DNA from: Eopsaltria australis
Taxonomy: Eukaryota; Chordata; Aves; Passeriformes; Petroicidae
Direction: 5' to 3'
DNA: 64,000 nucleotides
Assembly (NCBI GenBank): GCA_034509425.1
Contig: JAVTVJ010011652.1
Location: forward strand, 883,001 to 947,000
Made by a program: the position numbers and the translations under genes. Below, in pieces: positions 34,480 to 45,466 of this stretch; position 1 is the first letter of the stretch, and each line of letters begins with the position of its first letter. A model generated the notes under the pieces. That model did no database searches, was not told the origin of the DNA, and saw only the letters and a program-made list of their open reading frames with translations.

Positions 34480-35480
34480 TTTAAACACGTTCTCTTGCTG
34501 ATGTCATTCATTTAGACTGTAACATTTCTGACATTTTTAGGTAGTCCCCCAGGCCTCATAGCCCTCTTAGCAGGGTCCTTTCAGTGAGGGGTGTTTGCTT
34601 TATGATTACTGACTGACATCTCAATAACTTGGAACATATTGAGCAGTGCATGTCTAGTGAGCAGCTTTTTTAAATGCATGGTCCACTTTGTCAAGTCATG
34701 TGCGAGCCATAATTTAGGCTAATAATTACCAGACATGAATGCTATGAAACATTGATGTCTACACTTTTTTCCCCCTCTAAGTACTGAATTTTAATACATC
34801 AGAAAAGGTTTTCCTAAGGCCAAGATAAGCCCCCCAAAAAGCTCATATGGAAGCACTTTAAGAGTGATAAATGATTTGGAATCTGCACTGTCTGCTGATG
34901 TACGTCTCAGGAAAGAAAATTAGAGCTAACAGGTGTTAGATAGAGAATGGTGAAGCATTTTAATAGAATTGTCAAAATGTTTGTCCCAGTTGCTGACATT
35001 AATGCATGCAACAAGAAATGTAATGCTGCACTGCCATTAAATGATTGCTTGTTTAAATTTCAAGTTGATGGCAGGAAATCCTAACTTTGCCCACTACTTC
35101 TCTGTGCAGGCCATCCCTCCTGTGCTTTCCTCTATGATTTGCATCAAAGTGTAATGGTTATATGGCTCACGTCTGCATGCTTTAAATAATCCATGCCTGT
35201 CAAATTTCATTTTTTCCTCTCAGATCAGAACCATCATAACCCCTTCTCCGCCAGCCTTGAAGTCACTACAAATATATTTGTACATTTTGGGGGAAATAAT
35301 TTAAATACCCTGCGTTGAGGGATAATTAATCTTTGAATTATTTTCTTACTTCAAATGTATTTACTAAGTAATCTGCATGAACTTGTAATAATTGTGTATT
35401 TGCGAGGTATTTTCCATGTAATCACAAAGTATTTACACGGTCATATGAATCCTGTAAATTATAATGATGTTGTGTGAAGG
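34480..35480. promoter_or_regulatory. Candidate regulatory cluster
   Basis: Roughly 1 kb of repeat-free DNA dense in homeobox-type and other motifs: GATGTCATTCATTTAGACTG, TTTATGATTACTGACTGACA, TGCGAGCCATAATTTAGGCT, AATAATTACCAGACATGAAT, ATTAATGCATGCAACAAG, GTGTAATGGTTATATGGC, GATAATTAATCTTTG and GTAATAATTGTG. No ORF of note. This is the texture of a multi-element developmental enhancer, but conservation has not been tested. Confidence 0.42.
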
Positions 35481-35914
35481 GGTACGAGGAGGGGAGCTCT
35501 GCTGCCTACGCTAAAAAGCTTTTCCAGAAATCTTTGGAATTCTCCTCAGTGAGGTAGCCTGAAAAGGCAGGAAAAGCACGTCCTTTAGAGATTACTGTGA
35601 TTTCTGCCAACAAAAGAGATTCAATATCCATGTACAGTTCAGCTGGGTGAAGGGGGAGAGGGGAGTGCAGATAGTGACTTTTTTTTTATCTCTTGTTTTA
35701 ACGGTAAATCATGAATTTAAAAGTTGCTGTTATTTTTCAGAGGAACCGCGTCAGTTTGCAGACTGCTGAAAGCCCAGCATCCATTCATGCTTCAAAGACA
35801 AAAGGGAGATTTCTCTGTCTAATCTTTGCAGAAGCCTAAATAGGATGTAGCCTGTAGTCAGACCATCTCTGGCTGTAATCTTGTCAGAGCTCAGCACACA
35901 TGCACAGGCGTGTT

Positions 35915-35936
35915 CACACACACACACACACACACA
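35915..35936. repeat. (CA)11 microsatellite
   Basis: Eleven uninterrupted CA units between GTGTT and GAGC. Confidence 0.95.
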
Positions 35937-36415
35937 GAGCTTTACAGCCACAGCATTAATAAAGCCATTTCTTCAGCATGGTGAAAGCAAAGGAGCAAGC
36001 TGGCTGTATTTTAAAATATCTGGGAGACAGTAAACAGATATTTGGACAAATGAACTGATTCAGAGTGAGCCTACAGTGGGTCAGATTAGAAATGTGGGTG
36101 GAAGAGCCTTGGATATCCAGTCACAGGGGAGACGTCCTGTGCTAGGAGAGCAGGGCTGTTTCATCCCTCGCTGGCATCTTATCTCTCTGTAGAGCCTGTG
36201 GTTAAAAGCCAGTGCCTTTTTGGAAGCTTTTCCTTACAGATGAAATATAAAAGCAACGCCTGCCTAACCACTTATATACATTAATAATCCTGCAGTGCTT
36301 TCCAAAAGAGGAAATATTAACCCAGGCACCACAACAATATTCTGCTTGCTTATAACCCTCATACAATTTAAATTCAATCTGGTGTAATGTTATTTTTGAC
36401 TTCCTGACCCAAATC

Positions 36416-36431
36416 TGTGTGTGTGTGTGTG
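36416..36431. repeat. Short (TG)8 microsatellite
   Basis: Eight TG units between AAATC and CAGCTC. Confidence 0.85.
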
Positions 36432-39369
36432 CAGCTCTGAGCTGTTAAGCAGATGATTGCTCCAGTCCAACAGTAGATCCATCTCTCTGGTGCCTTGGAA
36501 GAGATTTCTTAGCCTGTGTTTCAGTGAGCCTGTCCTGCAAAATGTGCTGTATGTAAAACCGTTGGCTGAACACGACACAGCATCCACAGGGCCATTTTTA
36601 CGGCACACACACATCCTCTGTTTCCTTTGGCTGCATCATTGCCAGAGCCTGCAGATGGAGAAAGGCTCTCAAATCCCTCTGTTGGTAAAAAGGCGAAAGT
36701 GCTCCAGCAATGTTTTCCTCTCCTTTTCTGTCTACCCACAGCTCCCTTAGACAGTGTCCAGCATGTGTGCAGTAGCAAAGTGTGTTGCTCTGAGTGTCAG
36801 AGCCAGGAAATACACTCTCATTTCACAAACAAATGCCTGGGACCTGAAAGGACAGGCACTGTCTGGGTCCCCATCCTGTCCAGATTGTCCCTCAGTGATG
36901 GGGACCCACTATAGCTGCACCATTGCAGAGGGGGATACCCTCAGACCCTGCCTCTGCCAAAGTAGATGATGAAAATTCTAGGTGAAAAAGGAAAAAAAAA
37001 CTAGCTCAATAGAAGCTACAAAAACCCTAACCCTATGCTCACAAGTTCCTTTTTCTGACCACCCTAACAAGCAGTCATAGCATTTTTAATGATACATATT
37101 TTAAAATACAATGCTGAGTTTGTATATTTTATTCAGCACCCTCAGCGCAGGTGACTGCTATATTTTAGAAACTTTTTTTGTGTGGTATTTGAAGCCAGTT
37201 ATTTTTTTCCATATTATTTTTCCTTTCTCTTCATTACAAAAGCATAGCTCTTGCTACAATGACTGTAGAAATGAACCTGGACAGAGTCAGATTTCAGATG
37301 CCTCAAGCCCACTGATGTGGAGTTCCAAGGTGATCCATAGTGAGAGAAGTTTGGTGTATGTATTCTCTCCTGTCTGTATTTTTTGTTCATCTCTGTTGCC
37401 AAAATTAAGTAAATAGTATTTTCAGTATTCTATTCATCTCTGTTGTCACCACCCTCTCACCCACCCAAGGCCTATTCTTGTCTACATAAAAAATTCCATG
37501 TAATGACTGATCAAATATCAAAGATGGGGCTGTTTGGGCACCTTTTCTAAGAAACAGCAATTCAACCTGGAATGAGTCAGGATTGCTAAGATGACTCTCG
37601 TATATGGAGCATCTTTTATGAAATAAGATGAAAGTTTTCTTCCTTGTCCAGCTTTGAAAAAAAATGTGCCTGAAGTACTGCAGGATGAGCTAGACTGCAA
37701 TGTTTAAAGATGAAGAAATTAGTATAAAACCAGTCATGAATAAATAAGTGGAGGCTTAGAACTGAAAGTACCTTGCTCCAAAAGGATCAAGGATCTGTAG
37801 CAATCTCCAAATTCCTGGTTGCAAGGAAAGGCAATCACTTTCCACAGTGAGCTTTAATGCTCTGGGGAGCAATGAAGGAATTGATCCCCAGTATATGGGA
37901 TATCTTTTTCTGTGTTGAGGATTTACAAAGTCTGTACATAAGTAAACAACATAAAAATCTGTTTCATGAGTACCCCGATGTCCTGTGTGACCAGGACTAG
38001 AGGCAAACGCCTCGGTTTGCAGCTCTCCCCTGAGCTGGTGTGGAGCACACACTGATTTATTTCCCCATTCTCACTGCAATGCAGGATCAGCCTCCCAACC
38101 CTTTCTGGAAGACAAAACTCTTGGATGACAGTGAGAAACTGTGGTGGCTCTGAAAGAGCAATCTCACTGGGACTGGGGAGGATAAGTGTGCTGGAGAACC
38201 CCAAGATTATGCTCCTAAAGGAGCAGATGAAGCCTTGCTTTCATTTCTGCTCCAGAACCAATTCAAAACATTGGAAATTTTCCACAAACATAAAGAGAGA
38301 GGGAGGAATGAGTACACAGGATTCAAACATTGGTCAGTTCATAACACTTGTTAGGGTTTTGACCTTATTTTTTACATTTCAATTAATAGTACACATTGGT
38401 TGAATAAAATGTCTTTAGGAAATCAAAATATTTCTGAACCCAAAAGATTTTCTAGGAATGCTCCAATCTGATACTTCACAGTGGCTGTGTAAATCACCTC
38501 TGTGAAGCTTTTTCATTGGAAGGAAATAGTCTATTGTGAAAAAACAAAATTATTACCTTAGACCTCCTCCCCTCGTATCCAGCTCTAACAGGAGGGTGTT
38601 TTCTACACAGGGTTGTCCTTTCCCCTGGGTGCTGGTATGGATGGTATTGGCTGGACCTTGATCACACCCTGCATTTCCTTCCATCAAAGCAGTTATTTGG
38701 TTCCCTCTCAAATTGTACTGGGGGCCATATCAGATATTCCTGGTAAAGCAAAAAAAAAAAACAAAACCCAAAGACATGGAAAGATCACTTGCCCAAAGTC
38801 CAAAAGCATTGCCCATCCACTGAGCATCACCATCCAAGTGAAACCTCCAGATCTTCCTACAATTAACCCTATGGCTGTGACCTCCAGGCTAAGGTTTATA
38901 AGGAGAATCATCATCAAGGCTGAAAGCAGGAAGAACAGCAGCAGGATAAGCTCTGCTGCCTGCAGTGGGAGCAGGGAACACACAGATCAGCTCTGTAGTT
39001 ATTGACCCCAATGGCCTGTCAAAGGCAGCCTGCCCCTCCATTGGCAGGCAGCACTGCTGTGAGTTTCAGTCTCACAGGTGCTTTTTCCACCAAAAACAGC
39101 CCTGGTAGTGAATTTCTAGTTAACTAGAGCCTGTCTGACACAGGAACCCCTATAGCTGCTGATGGGGTCAACTGGGAACATTTCTGAAGGTCTGTCCCTC
39201 CCTGTGAACTGATGAGATGTGGGGAGTTTATTCACAGGGAAAACTAAACTGTGCTGGATGAGTGAAAGAAAAGGTGATTAAGTGTGACGAGACATCCTTC
39301 TACAGACAGGCAGCTCATCAGGGGAAACTCAGTGACCTCTGAGGCCATGAGAATTTATCAGAAGTGTCT

Positions 39370-39620
39370 CCGCTTGTGGAGGAGAAGACACGGACCTGGG
39401 CCGACCTTCAGCTGATGCAGGAGGAGCTCTGGCAGTTTGTGTTGGCTCAGGAACACTCCCCTGATCCCCCTCGAGTAGCAGCAGTGCTGCTGCCTCCGTG
39501 GAGCTGAATATTCTCTCTCAGCAGCTCTGAGGCAGCGCTGGAGCCTGCCCTGACCCCGGGATGGTTCCTGCACAGCAGCGCACCCTCCCCGGGCTCAGCC
39601 CAGGAACGTGCACATGAGCC
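39370..39620. other. GC-rich patch
   Basis: Locally GC-rich with several CpGs (CACGGACC, GGGCCGACC, CTCGAGTAG, CCTCCGTGG, CAGCGCTGG, CCCCGGGATGG, CCCCGGGCTCAG). It immediately precedes an AT-rich regulatory-looking block. Two CCCGGG sites lie about 35 bp apart. Too short for a CpG-island promoter; a frame here (39358-39573, minus) has no domain. Confidence 0.4.
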
Positions 39621-40720
39621 TCTCTTGAAAGAAGCATTTCACCCAGACAATATTTCTTGCTTGAAGCAGTCGTTCTCCCCACAGCATTGCCACTTGCCCA
39701 GCACGGGAATGCTTCTCATTAAACACAAATAGCATATTTTCTATCGGCGCGAGCCCACGCTCTTTGTGCCATTCATCATCGTGCATACCTAATATATCCT
39801 GCAAACCCCCAGTTCTCCTGCTTTCTGCCTTTCGAGGCATTTCTGAAATCAAATGAAAATATTACACCCCTGTTTACTTTTAAACATGCTCTTTTTTTCC
39901 CAAAGCAAATGCATTCTGTGTTTTAAGTAAGATACCACCATGTATTTATGGGAGTTTAATAAGTTCTTCCATTAATAACATAGACAAACTAATTTACCAG
40001 AACGTGTCTGTTTTAAACTTTGGGAACAAAGAGTGGGAGTATGAAAATCAATCTTTCCTTTGTACTTGAGCCACTGACCCATTAAAGCTTTGAAGATCAT
40101 TTCTTTAAGAAATTGTGAGGAGTTATTTAACTACAAACAGCAGCTACCTTCCCATTCCAGCTGCGTAATCAACCGTAATAAATTAGAGGAGGAAAAATAA
40201 AGGTTCACTCCATTTTTTTTTTTTTTATAACTAAAAATTCTTAATAGTACATTGACAAATCAGCCCAGAGCTGAAAGAAACCCTCATTCTTCCTGAGACT
40301 GCTGTTTAGCACAAGTTAAAACATTGATTAAAAGCTTTTCTTTTTTCTTTAATTATGGTTCAAAAATGTTCTTAGTTGCCCAGGCTTAATTATTTAACTC
40401 AAATTAATTGTAAAAGTTACCCATCACTAGAAAAAGCTAGCAGACCTGTGAACTACAACATTGGTAATGGCTGCATGTATGAAAACATACAGCAATTCCT
40501 TTTTGCTTGAAAAATGAGCTCCTGATGGTATTACTTATTGTTAGTTATCATTAATGACTATTTCACAGTTTAACGCTGATAATATGCTCAGTTATGTAAG
40601 AGTGGAAATTTAAAATAATCTTCATCTTAAACTGCTTAAGCAATCTACTTGCTAAACAATCATAATGATGTTCTAGTTATCAGAAACTCCAGCGGAAAAA
40701 ATCTGTATGGAACATCACGA
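39620..40720. promoter_or_regulatory. Candidate regulatory cluster
   Basis: Repeat-free DNA. 39730-39850 keeps unusual CpGs (TTTCTATCGGCGCGAGCCCA, TCATCATCGTGCATACC, CTTTCGAGGCATTTC). 39940-40720 is AT-rich with TTTAATAAG, CTGCGTAATCAACCGTAATA, GCTTAATTATTTAACTC, AATTAATTG and GTTATCATTAATGAC. A 14-T run lies at 40213-40226. No gene. Enhancer cluster inferred. Confidence 0.42.
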
Positions 40721-42840
40721 AAACCTGTTTGTAAAAGGCAGAAAAATGCCAGCATTTTTAAAAAAATCTAACATGCAGATGATGCAAAATTTTTTTTAAA
40801 TACCTCTTTTGATTCAATTTTGGTGGACTGTACTTATGATAAATACATAACTGTTTTCAAAGGCTTCACATAATCTGAAATAGCATTTGTATCTTACTGG
40901 AAGAGTATGGTGCTCAGTGACAGAAGATAGGAGGCTGACCCTGCAGCATTTCCCTATCCAAAGGCTGGAAAAACCACATCAAAGGGGTAAAAATTCAGAT
41001 TTTTTTTTTATTATTTTCTGCTTTTCTAAAGTGTTTTTGCTAAATCTACCAGGGCTTTTAACCTTTCCAAACAAGGACATCAGAAGTTCCTTCCTCTGCC
41101 CACACAAGATGTTCAGGAAAAGAGAGCTTAATAAACACTTTGCCATTTTATAATATAGATTATACAGCAATTCACATTTCCAGAGAGGTTTTGGCACAAA
41201 ATGTGATGCAGTTTATACCAGGGAGTTCAGCCACTGTGCCAGACAGTCACTGCCCACACAGTGCAGGGACTGGTAACTCACTGCTTATTCATCTCCACAA
41301 GACTGGGGACAGTTCTAGACAAACCTGCATCATCTGCTGCTTTTTTCTGCCCTCAAAGAACCCAAACATTTAGATTCAGCTGACATATTGGGCAATATTT
41401 TGTGCTTATATACTTCAGTCAATTTTATTTCAATTGGAATTGCTACTTGTTTTCTGGTTTTATATACACAAATGTATGTATTTCAGGACATTTGTGTTTG
41501 CTCATCAAACAGATCAGTTTATTAGTCTGAGAAATGCTCAGTCCAGCAACATCCATTTGCAAGTCTTTAGAAGGTTCTTCTTTGTAGAAATATCCAAAAA
41601 GGCATCTTCAGAGTAGGTGCTAACACTTCATGTGAATCAAGCTCCAAGTTCCAAGGTCCAGTTCCTCGGGGATATTTAGAGAAGTACATTTTATTGATTG
41701 AAGGATTAAGTTGCTTTGAGGATCTGATCTGAAATCCTCGGCTTCGCAGACTTCAGAGAAATGATGCCATTTATTACTGCCATGGGTCAAGTTCTTGCCT
41801 CCAGGGCCAGCTTTGACCAGCCCACTGTTCCCTGTCTAGGTTGTTCCAAAACTGCCCAAATTATGCAAACCTTTTCATTAAGGCCAACCACACCTGGAAT
41901 TCTCATGAGAACAGCTTTTCCCAGAGCATTTCCCTGATTTATCTCATTGGGGCTGGTGGAAAAAATCTGCTGGAATCTTATTAATTATTAATTTTTTTAC
42001 TGCTTTTGGCTAAAGGAGCCTCTTGAACTTGGTTTAAAGATTCTGGGCACATAATATTCAGACAACAGGTTGCCTGGGAACTCTTCATTTTCTCCTGTTT
42101 GCTACTCATTATTCATGAAACACCCATCGGTCACCCTGGAGCACATGTCCATCCTGCAGGTAGTGAGCACCATCCTCAGCAGGAACTCCTGCTTTTTGAC
42201 CAAAACCCAGATGAAGAGTCAATAACATGTTTAAACACATGCCTGAGTCCTTCTCACAGCAAGCAAAACATTCTTTAAACAGATAACAGCAAAGACAAAC
42301 CCATTTTCAATATTCCAATAATTACTTACACCTAATAAAAATTGTGTATTCCCAGTGTTGCCAGAAATAAATGTCCTGATTACCCAGCCCTTAGACACAG
42401 CTCATTCTAGTTCATTCTATCTCAAAAATGTGCACAAATCTCTATTTTTTAATCTCTTTTTTCTGGTTTCTCAGAAACTAGAAAGGTTTCTCCCCAGGGG
42501 AGAAATTTTAGTGTAGTCAGATGCTGAAAACAGAGAAAGGTTCATTCAGTGAAGTTCAGAACTTCAAGATTAGACCTGGAATATTTCTTCCCCCCATCAA
42601 TAATAAAGATGAGAAAGTGCCAGAAAAGGCATAAAATATGGTGGACAGGAGTTTTAAAAACACCTAAGCCACCAAAGAGCTCATGGTCCCTGGACACACA
42701 AACCTGAACCCCTAAGATGCTTCTGAATAAAAGGCCATGGGAGAAATATCTTTCTACTCCCATTTTCCATTACTGGCAAATTAATCATATGCTAAAAAAA
42801 TTACCTTTAGGGTTCCTTTCTTTTCAAATCAGTGTAATTT
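40720..42840. other. Unique non-coding stretch
   Basis: No gene, no identifiable transposon. AT-rich with GC-balanced section 41640-42260. Frames of 60-88 codons only. Confidence 0.5.
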
Positions 42841-43480
42841 CTCTGAGAGTATCCACGTGATTTAGCTGTAGTGCAGTTCATAGCATCATTAGAACAACAC
42901 ATTTTTGTGTCAATTAACAATGTACCACGAGGTCTGCCCTTGCAACTATGTCAACATATTCTTCACCACTGGAGATCATGAAATACAGACGGCAATAGTG
43001 TTAAAAAACAAGCTTTTAGATCCATTTTACTTTGTTGCAACACTGCTTTGCAGATACTGAATTAGAGCCCATTTAAACCATTCAAGCATATAATCAAATT
43101 TCAGTAATGAGTTATTAATTAAGCAGGGGCATCCAATTCTGTGCTAACTGCCTCATAAACAATCGACAGGAGATTTGTGAATTTTGACTTCCTGACACTA
43201 TTAAACAAATCAATATTAGGTTTCAGACACAGCAATTCAGACAGTTTTCCCTGTTATTTGGCAATCGTCTGCCTGGAATACTAATGAAAGAATTAAGAGC
43301 TGTAGATTTTGCATGTGTTCCATCAAAAAGATCCTTATCTGTGGGGAATTGGGGCCTGATTTGCATGGCAGAAGACTTTGCTTTTGTAGGTACAATTTTT
43401 CTCAATATGTCACTCATTAGTATTTATAAACTACAGAGCAGTGAAGCCTTCAGCCCCTATTCATAATGAACAGTCATATC
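42840..43480. promoter_or_regulatory. Candidate conserved non-coding element
   Basis: TCAATTAACAATGTACCACG, AATGAGTTATTAATTAAGCA, AACAATCGACAGGAG and GATTTGCATGGCAGAAG in repeat-free sequence. TTAATTAA plus ATTTGCAT (POU octamer) at about 43360 suggest homeodomain/POU input. No coding signal; inferred. Confidence 0.38.
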
Positions 43481-43800
43481 CCTGCTGGAGATACAACTGA
43501 ACAAAGCTGTTTATTTATTTATTTAGAGGTCCTTTCCCTTTTGTAGCTAACCTAACCTGCAGAAAACTTGCATCTAAGGAGAGCTCTTGCATTTCATTTA
43601 TTTTTTTGAAAGGGATGTGTGCATGTATATATTTGTATTCATAACTATCCATGAATGTATATACACAATTATTTCAATTACAATTAGCTGTGTAAGCAAC
43701 ACCTTTGTTTGCACTCAGCAATTCACTGCCTAAAAATCACCTTCAAAAATTTTTTTTATATCTTTCACAGATTTATTTTTAATTTCTCTCTCCCTGCTGT
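43480..43800. other. AT-rich stretch with short (TTTA)n
   Basis: A four-unit TTTA run lies at about 43509-43525, and alternating ATGTATATA text at 43620-43670. Nothing else seen. Confidence 0.5.
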
Positions 43801-43809
43801 CAGAATGAA

Positions 43810-43868
43810 TTCAGGCCCCAGTTCAGCCAAGCTCTGGAGTTAAGCAGGGCTTTGCTGAATGGGGGATT
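43810..43868. repeat. Ancient palindromic repeat with deleted centre
   Basis: CAGGCCCCAGTTCAGCCAAG at the left and GCAGGGCTTTGCTGAATGGG at the right are imperfect reverse complements (GGCCCC-GATTCAGCAAAGC / GCTTTGCTGAAT-GGGGCC type). The middle, normally much longer in this amniote family, is reduced to CTCTGGAGTTAA. Family name not assigned. Confidence 0.55.
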
Positions 43869-43936
43869 AGTGCTGTGCAGAGTGCTGGGTTAACAGGGCT
43901 GCAGGATGGAGTCCAGAGAGCAGCACAATGCTGCTG

Positions 43937-43964
43937 CCTCCTCCTCCTCCTCCTCCTCCTCCTC
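43937..43964. repeat. (CTC)n trinucleotide repeat
   Basis: About nine CTC/TCC units following CTGCTGC and ending in TGGCCGCC. Confidence 0.93.
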
Positions 43965-45297
43965 TGGCCGCCCTTTGCTGCTGTCACAGAGTTGAACTTC
44001 ACCTAGGGATAAGTGAGTGTTTAGTTTTCATAATCACATGGTCTTTGGCTCCGTAATGAAGAGGACAGCAGGGGCTACCAGCACCTGTTGAGGTAATGGC
44101 TTTTGTGGGGAGGATTATCTGGCAGCCGAGGACTGGGCTGAGGTGGCACGTGGCCAGTTCTCGGGGTGCTCTGGATATGCTGATCCCAGGGTTTTGGATG
44201 GTTCTGCTGGAAATTTCTGGCTGCTCTCTCCAGAATCAACTGAATCAAAAGTATGACCAAACCCCTGATCTAAAATTTCTCCTCCATTTGTATCTGTGAT
44301 TGAGTATTCTGCAAAAATTGTGGCTTCGAGACTCTACAGGAGGCTCTTTTCTCACATCAGTTTACTGTTTCACAAGTTAAGTATAATACACATTTTCTGT
44401 TAGTTTCAGTATCTCCATCTCAGTCCCAGATGCAAAAAAATGCAGAAAGCTATATTAGACTTAAAATGAAATTAATATTTGCTACATACACCTCAGTTTC
44501 TAACACTAAAACAGCCTCCTGCCAGGAGAAACACTGAATCTTGTTTGGTTAGCAAAATTTGTGCTGTATTTACACAAACAAGTATCCAACAATTTAAAGG
44601 ATAAAAGCCTCCCTAGCACAGAAATCAGTGTGAAAATAGGTCAGAGACCAAGCCTTTGGAAAACAACATTGGCGGGTAATGATAAAAGTACTGTGGAGTG
44701 ATCAGTTCCAAAGTGGGTCAGGATTCTGTCTGCAGGAACAACTCTCCTGCTTTATTTCTCCTGTAGAGTACTAATGTGCAAGCTACACCCCAGGACCCCC
44801 TTCTTCTGCAGGCAGACAAGAAAAGGTTGCCTCTGCCCCAAACAGCTCCTAATCAAAACTACAAATACTTTATAATGGATGCACAGAGTCAGAAAATGCT
44901 GTCAGAGGACAACACAAGGAAATTAATCTACCTACTAAATGGCAGGGGGAGTGTAGGACTGTACACATCTGAGTTTTGTTTTATTTTGCTTTTCTACCGG
45001 CCTCTCTCTCCCATTATTTCCCTCTCTCTAGGATCTTAAGACATCTAACTCATTAAAAATCTTCTTTTTAATTATCTGCCAGGAAAAAAAATTAGCATAA
45101 TTAAGGACATTGAAATTTAGATTAACAACCAACATAATACATGGCACGGCTTCCAAGAAGAGAACATTTCTTTTAAATCATCATAGACTACCCAAAGACT
45201 TGCTTTTGGTTTCTGTCTAGATTTCTGTTCAATATGTCTCTGAGAACGTATTTGAAAATATCACTTGATCTGTTCAGCAGCATGCTCTTGGTTTTTT
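43965..45297. other. Unique non-coding stretch
   Basis: No gene. 44060-44230 is GC-balanced, with opposing 60-67 codon frames and no motif. The rest is AT-rich. Confidence 0.5.
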
Positions 45298-45466
45298 TCA
45301 CAGAACCACAGAATCACTGAATGGTTTGGATTGGAAAGGACTTTAAAGATTAACTAATTCCAATCCCCTGCCTTGGGCAGGGGCACATTCCACTTGTCCA
45401 GGTTGTTCAAAACCTCACCCAGCCTGGCCTTGAACACTTCCAGGGATGGGGCAGCCACAGCTTCCT
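45298..45466 (-). mobile_element. CR1 LINE 3' fragment
   Basis: TCACAGAACCACAGAATCAC, GAATGGTTTGGATTGGAAAG, CTGCCTTGGGCAGGGGCACA, AGCCTGGCCTTGAACACTTC and CAGGGATGGGGCAGCCACAG follow the antisense CR1 3' end. Its 3' terminus is at 45298, and it is 5'-truncated at about 45466. Related to the copy at 1511. Confidence 0.95.

Larger units (their letters stand above)
33560..34480. other. Non-coding stretch with old repeat and (AT)n
   Basis: Holds a decayed ancient repeat at 33933-34026 and an (AT)n tract at 34338-34357, listed separately. No gene: frames are up to 72 codons with no motif. Confidence 0.45.
35480..39370. other. Non-coding stretch with small microsatellites
   Basis: No gene. Contains (CA)11 at 35915-35936, (TG)8 at 36416-36431, and an A-rich run at 38751-38766. 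A two-unit CCCTAA motif near 37024 is too short to call telomeric. Frames of 60-130 codons (for example 38613-39005 plus) lack recognisable domains. Confidence 0.45.

Noticed and set aside
37019..37035. Telomere-like CCCTAACCCTA
   Set aside because: Only about two units; expected by chance and not an interstitial telomere array.
37385..37447. Direct repeat TTCATCTCTGTTG at about 48-bp spacing
   Set aside because: Two short T-rich copies only; likely slippage or chance.
38751..38771. Poly(A) tail of a processed pseudogene
   Set aside because: No gene-like sequence lies upstream on the matching strand, and no target duplication was found.
39477..39491. AGCAGCA-G-TGCTGCT palindrome
   Set aside because: Arms of 7 bp made of simple CAG/CTG units; expected by chance.
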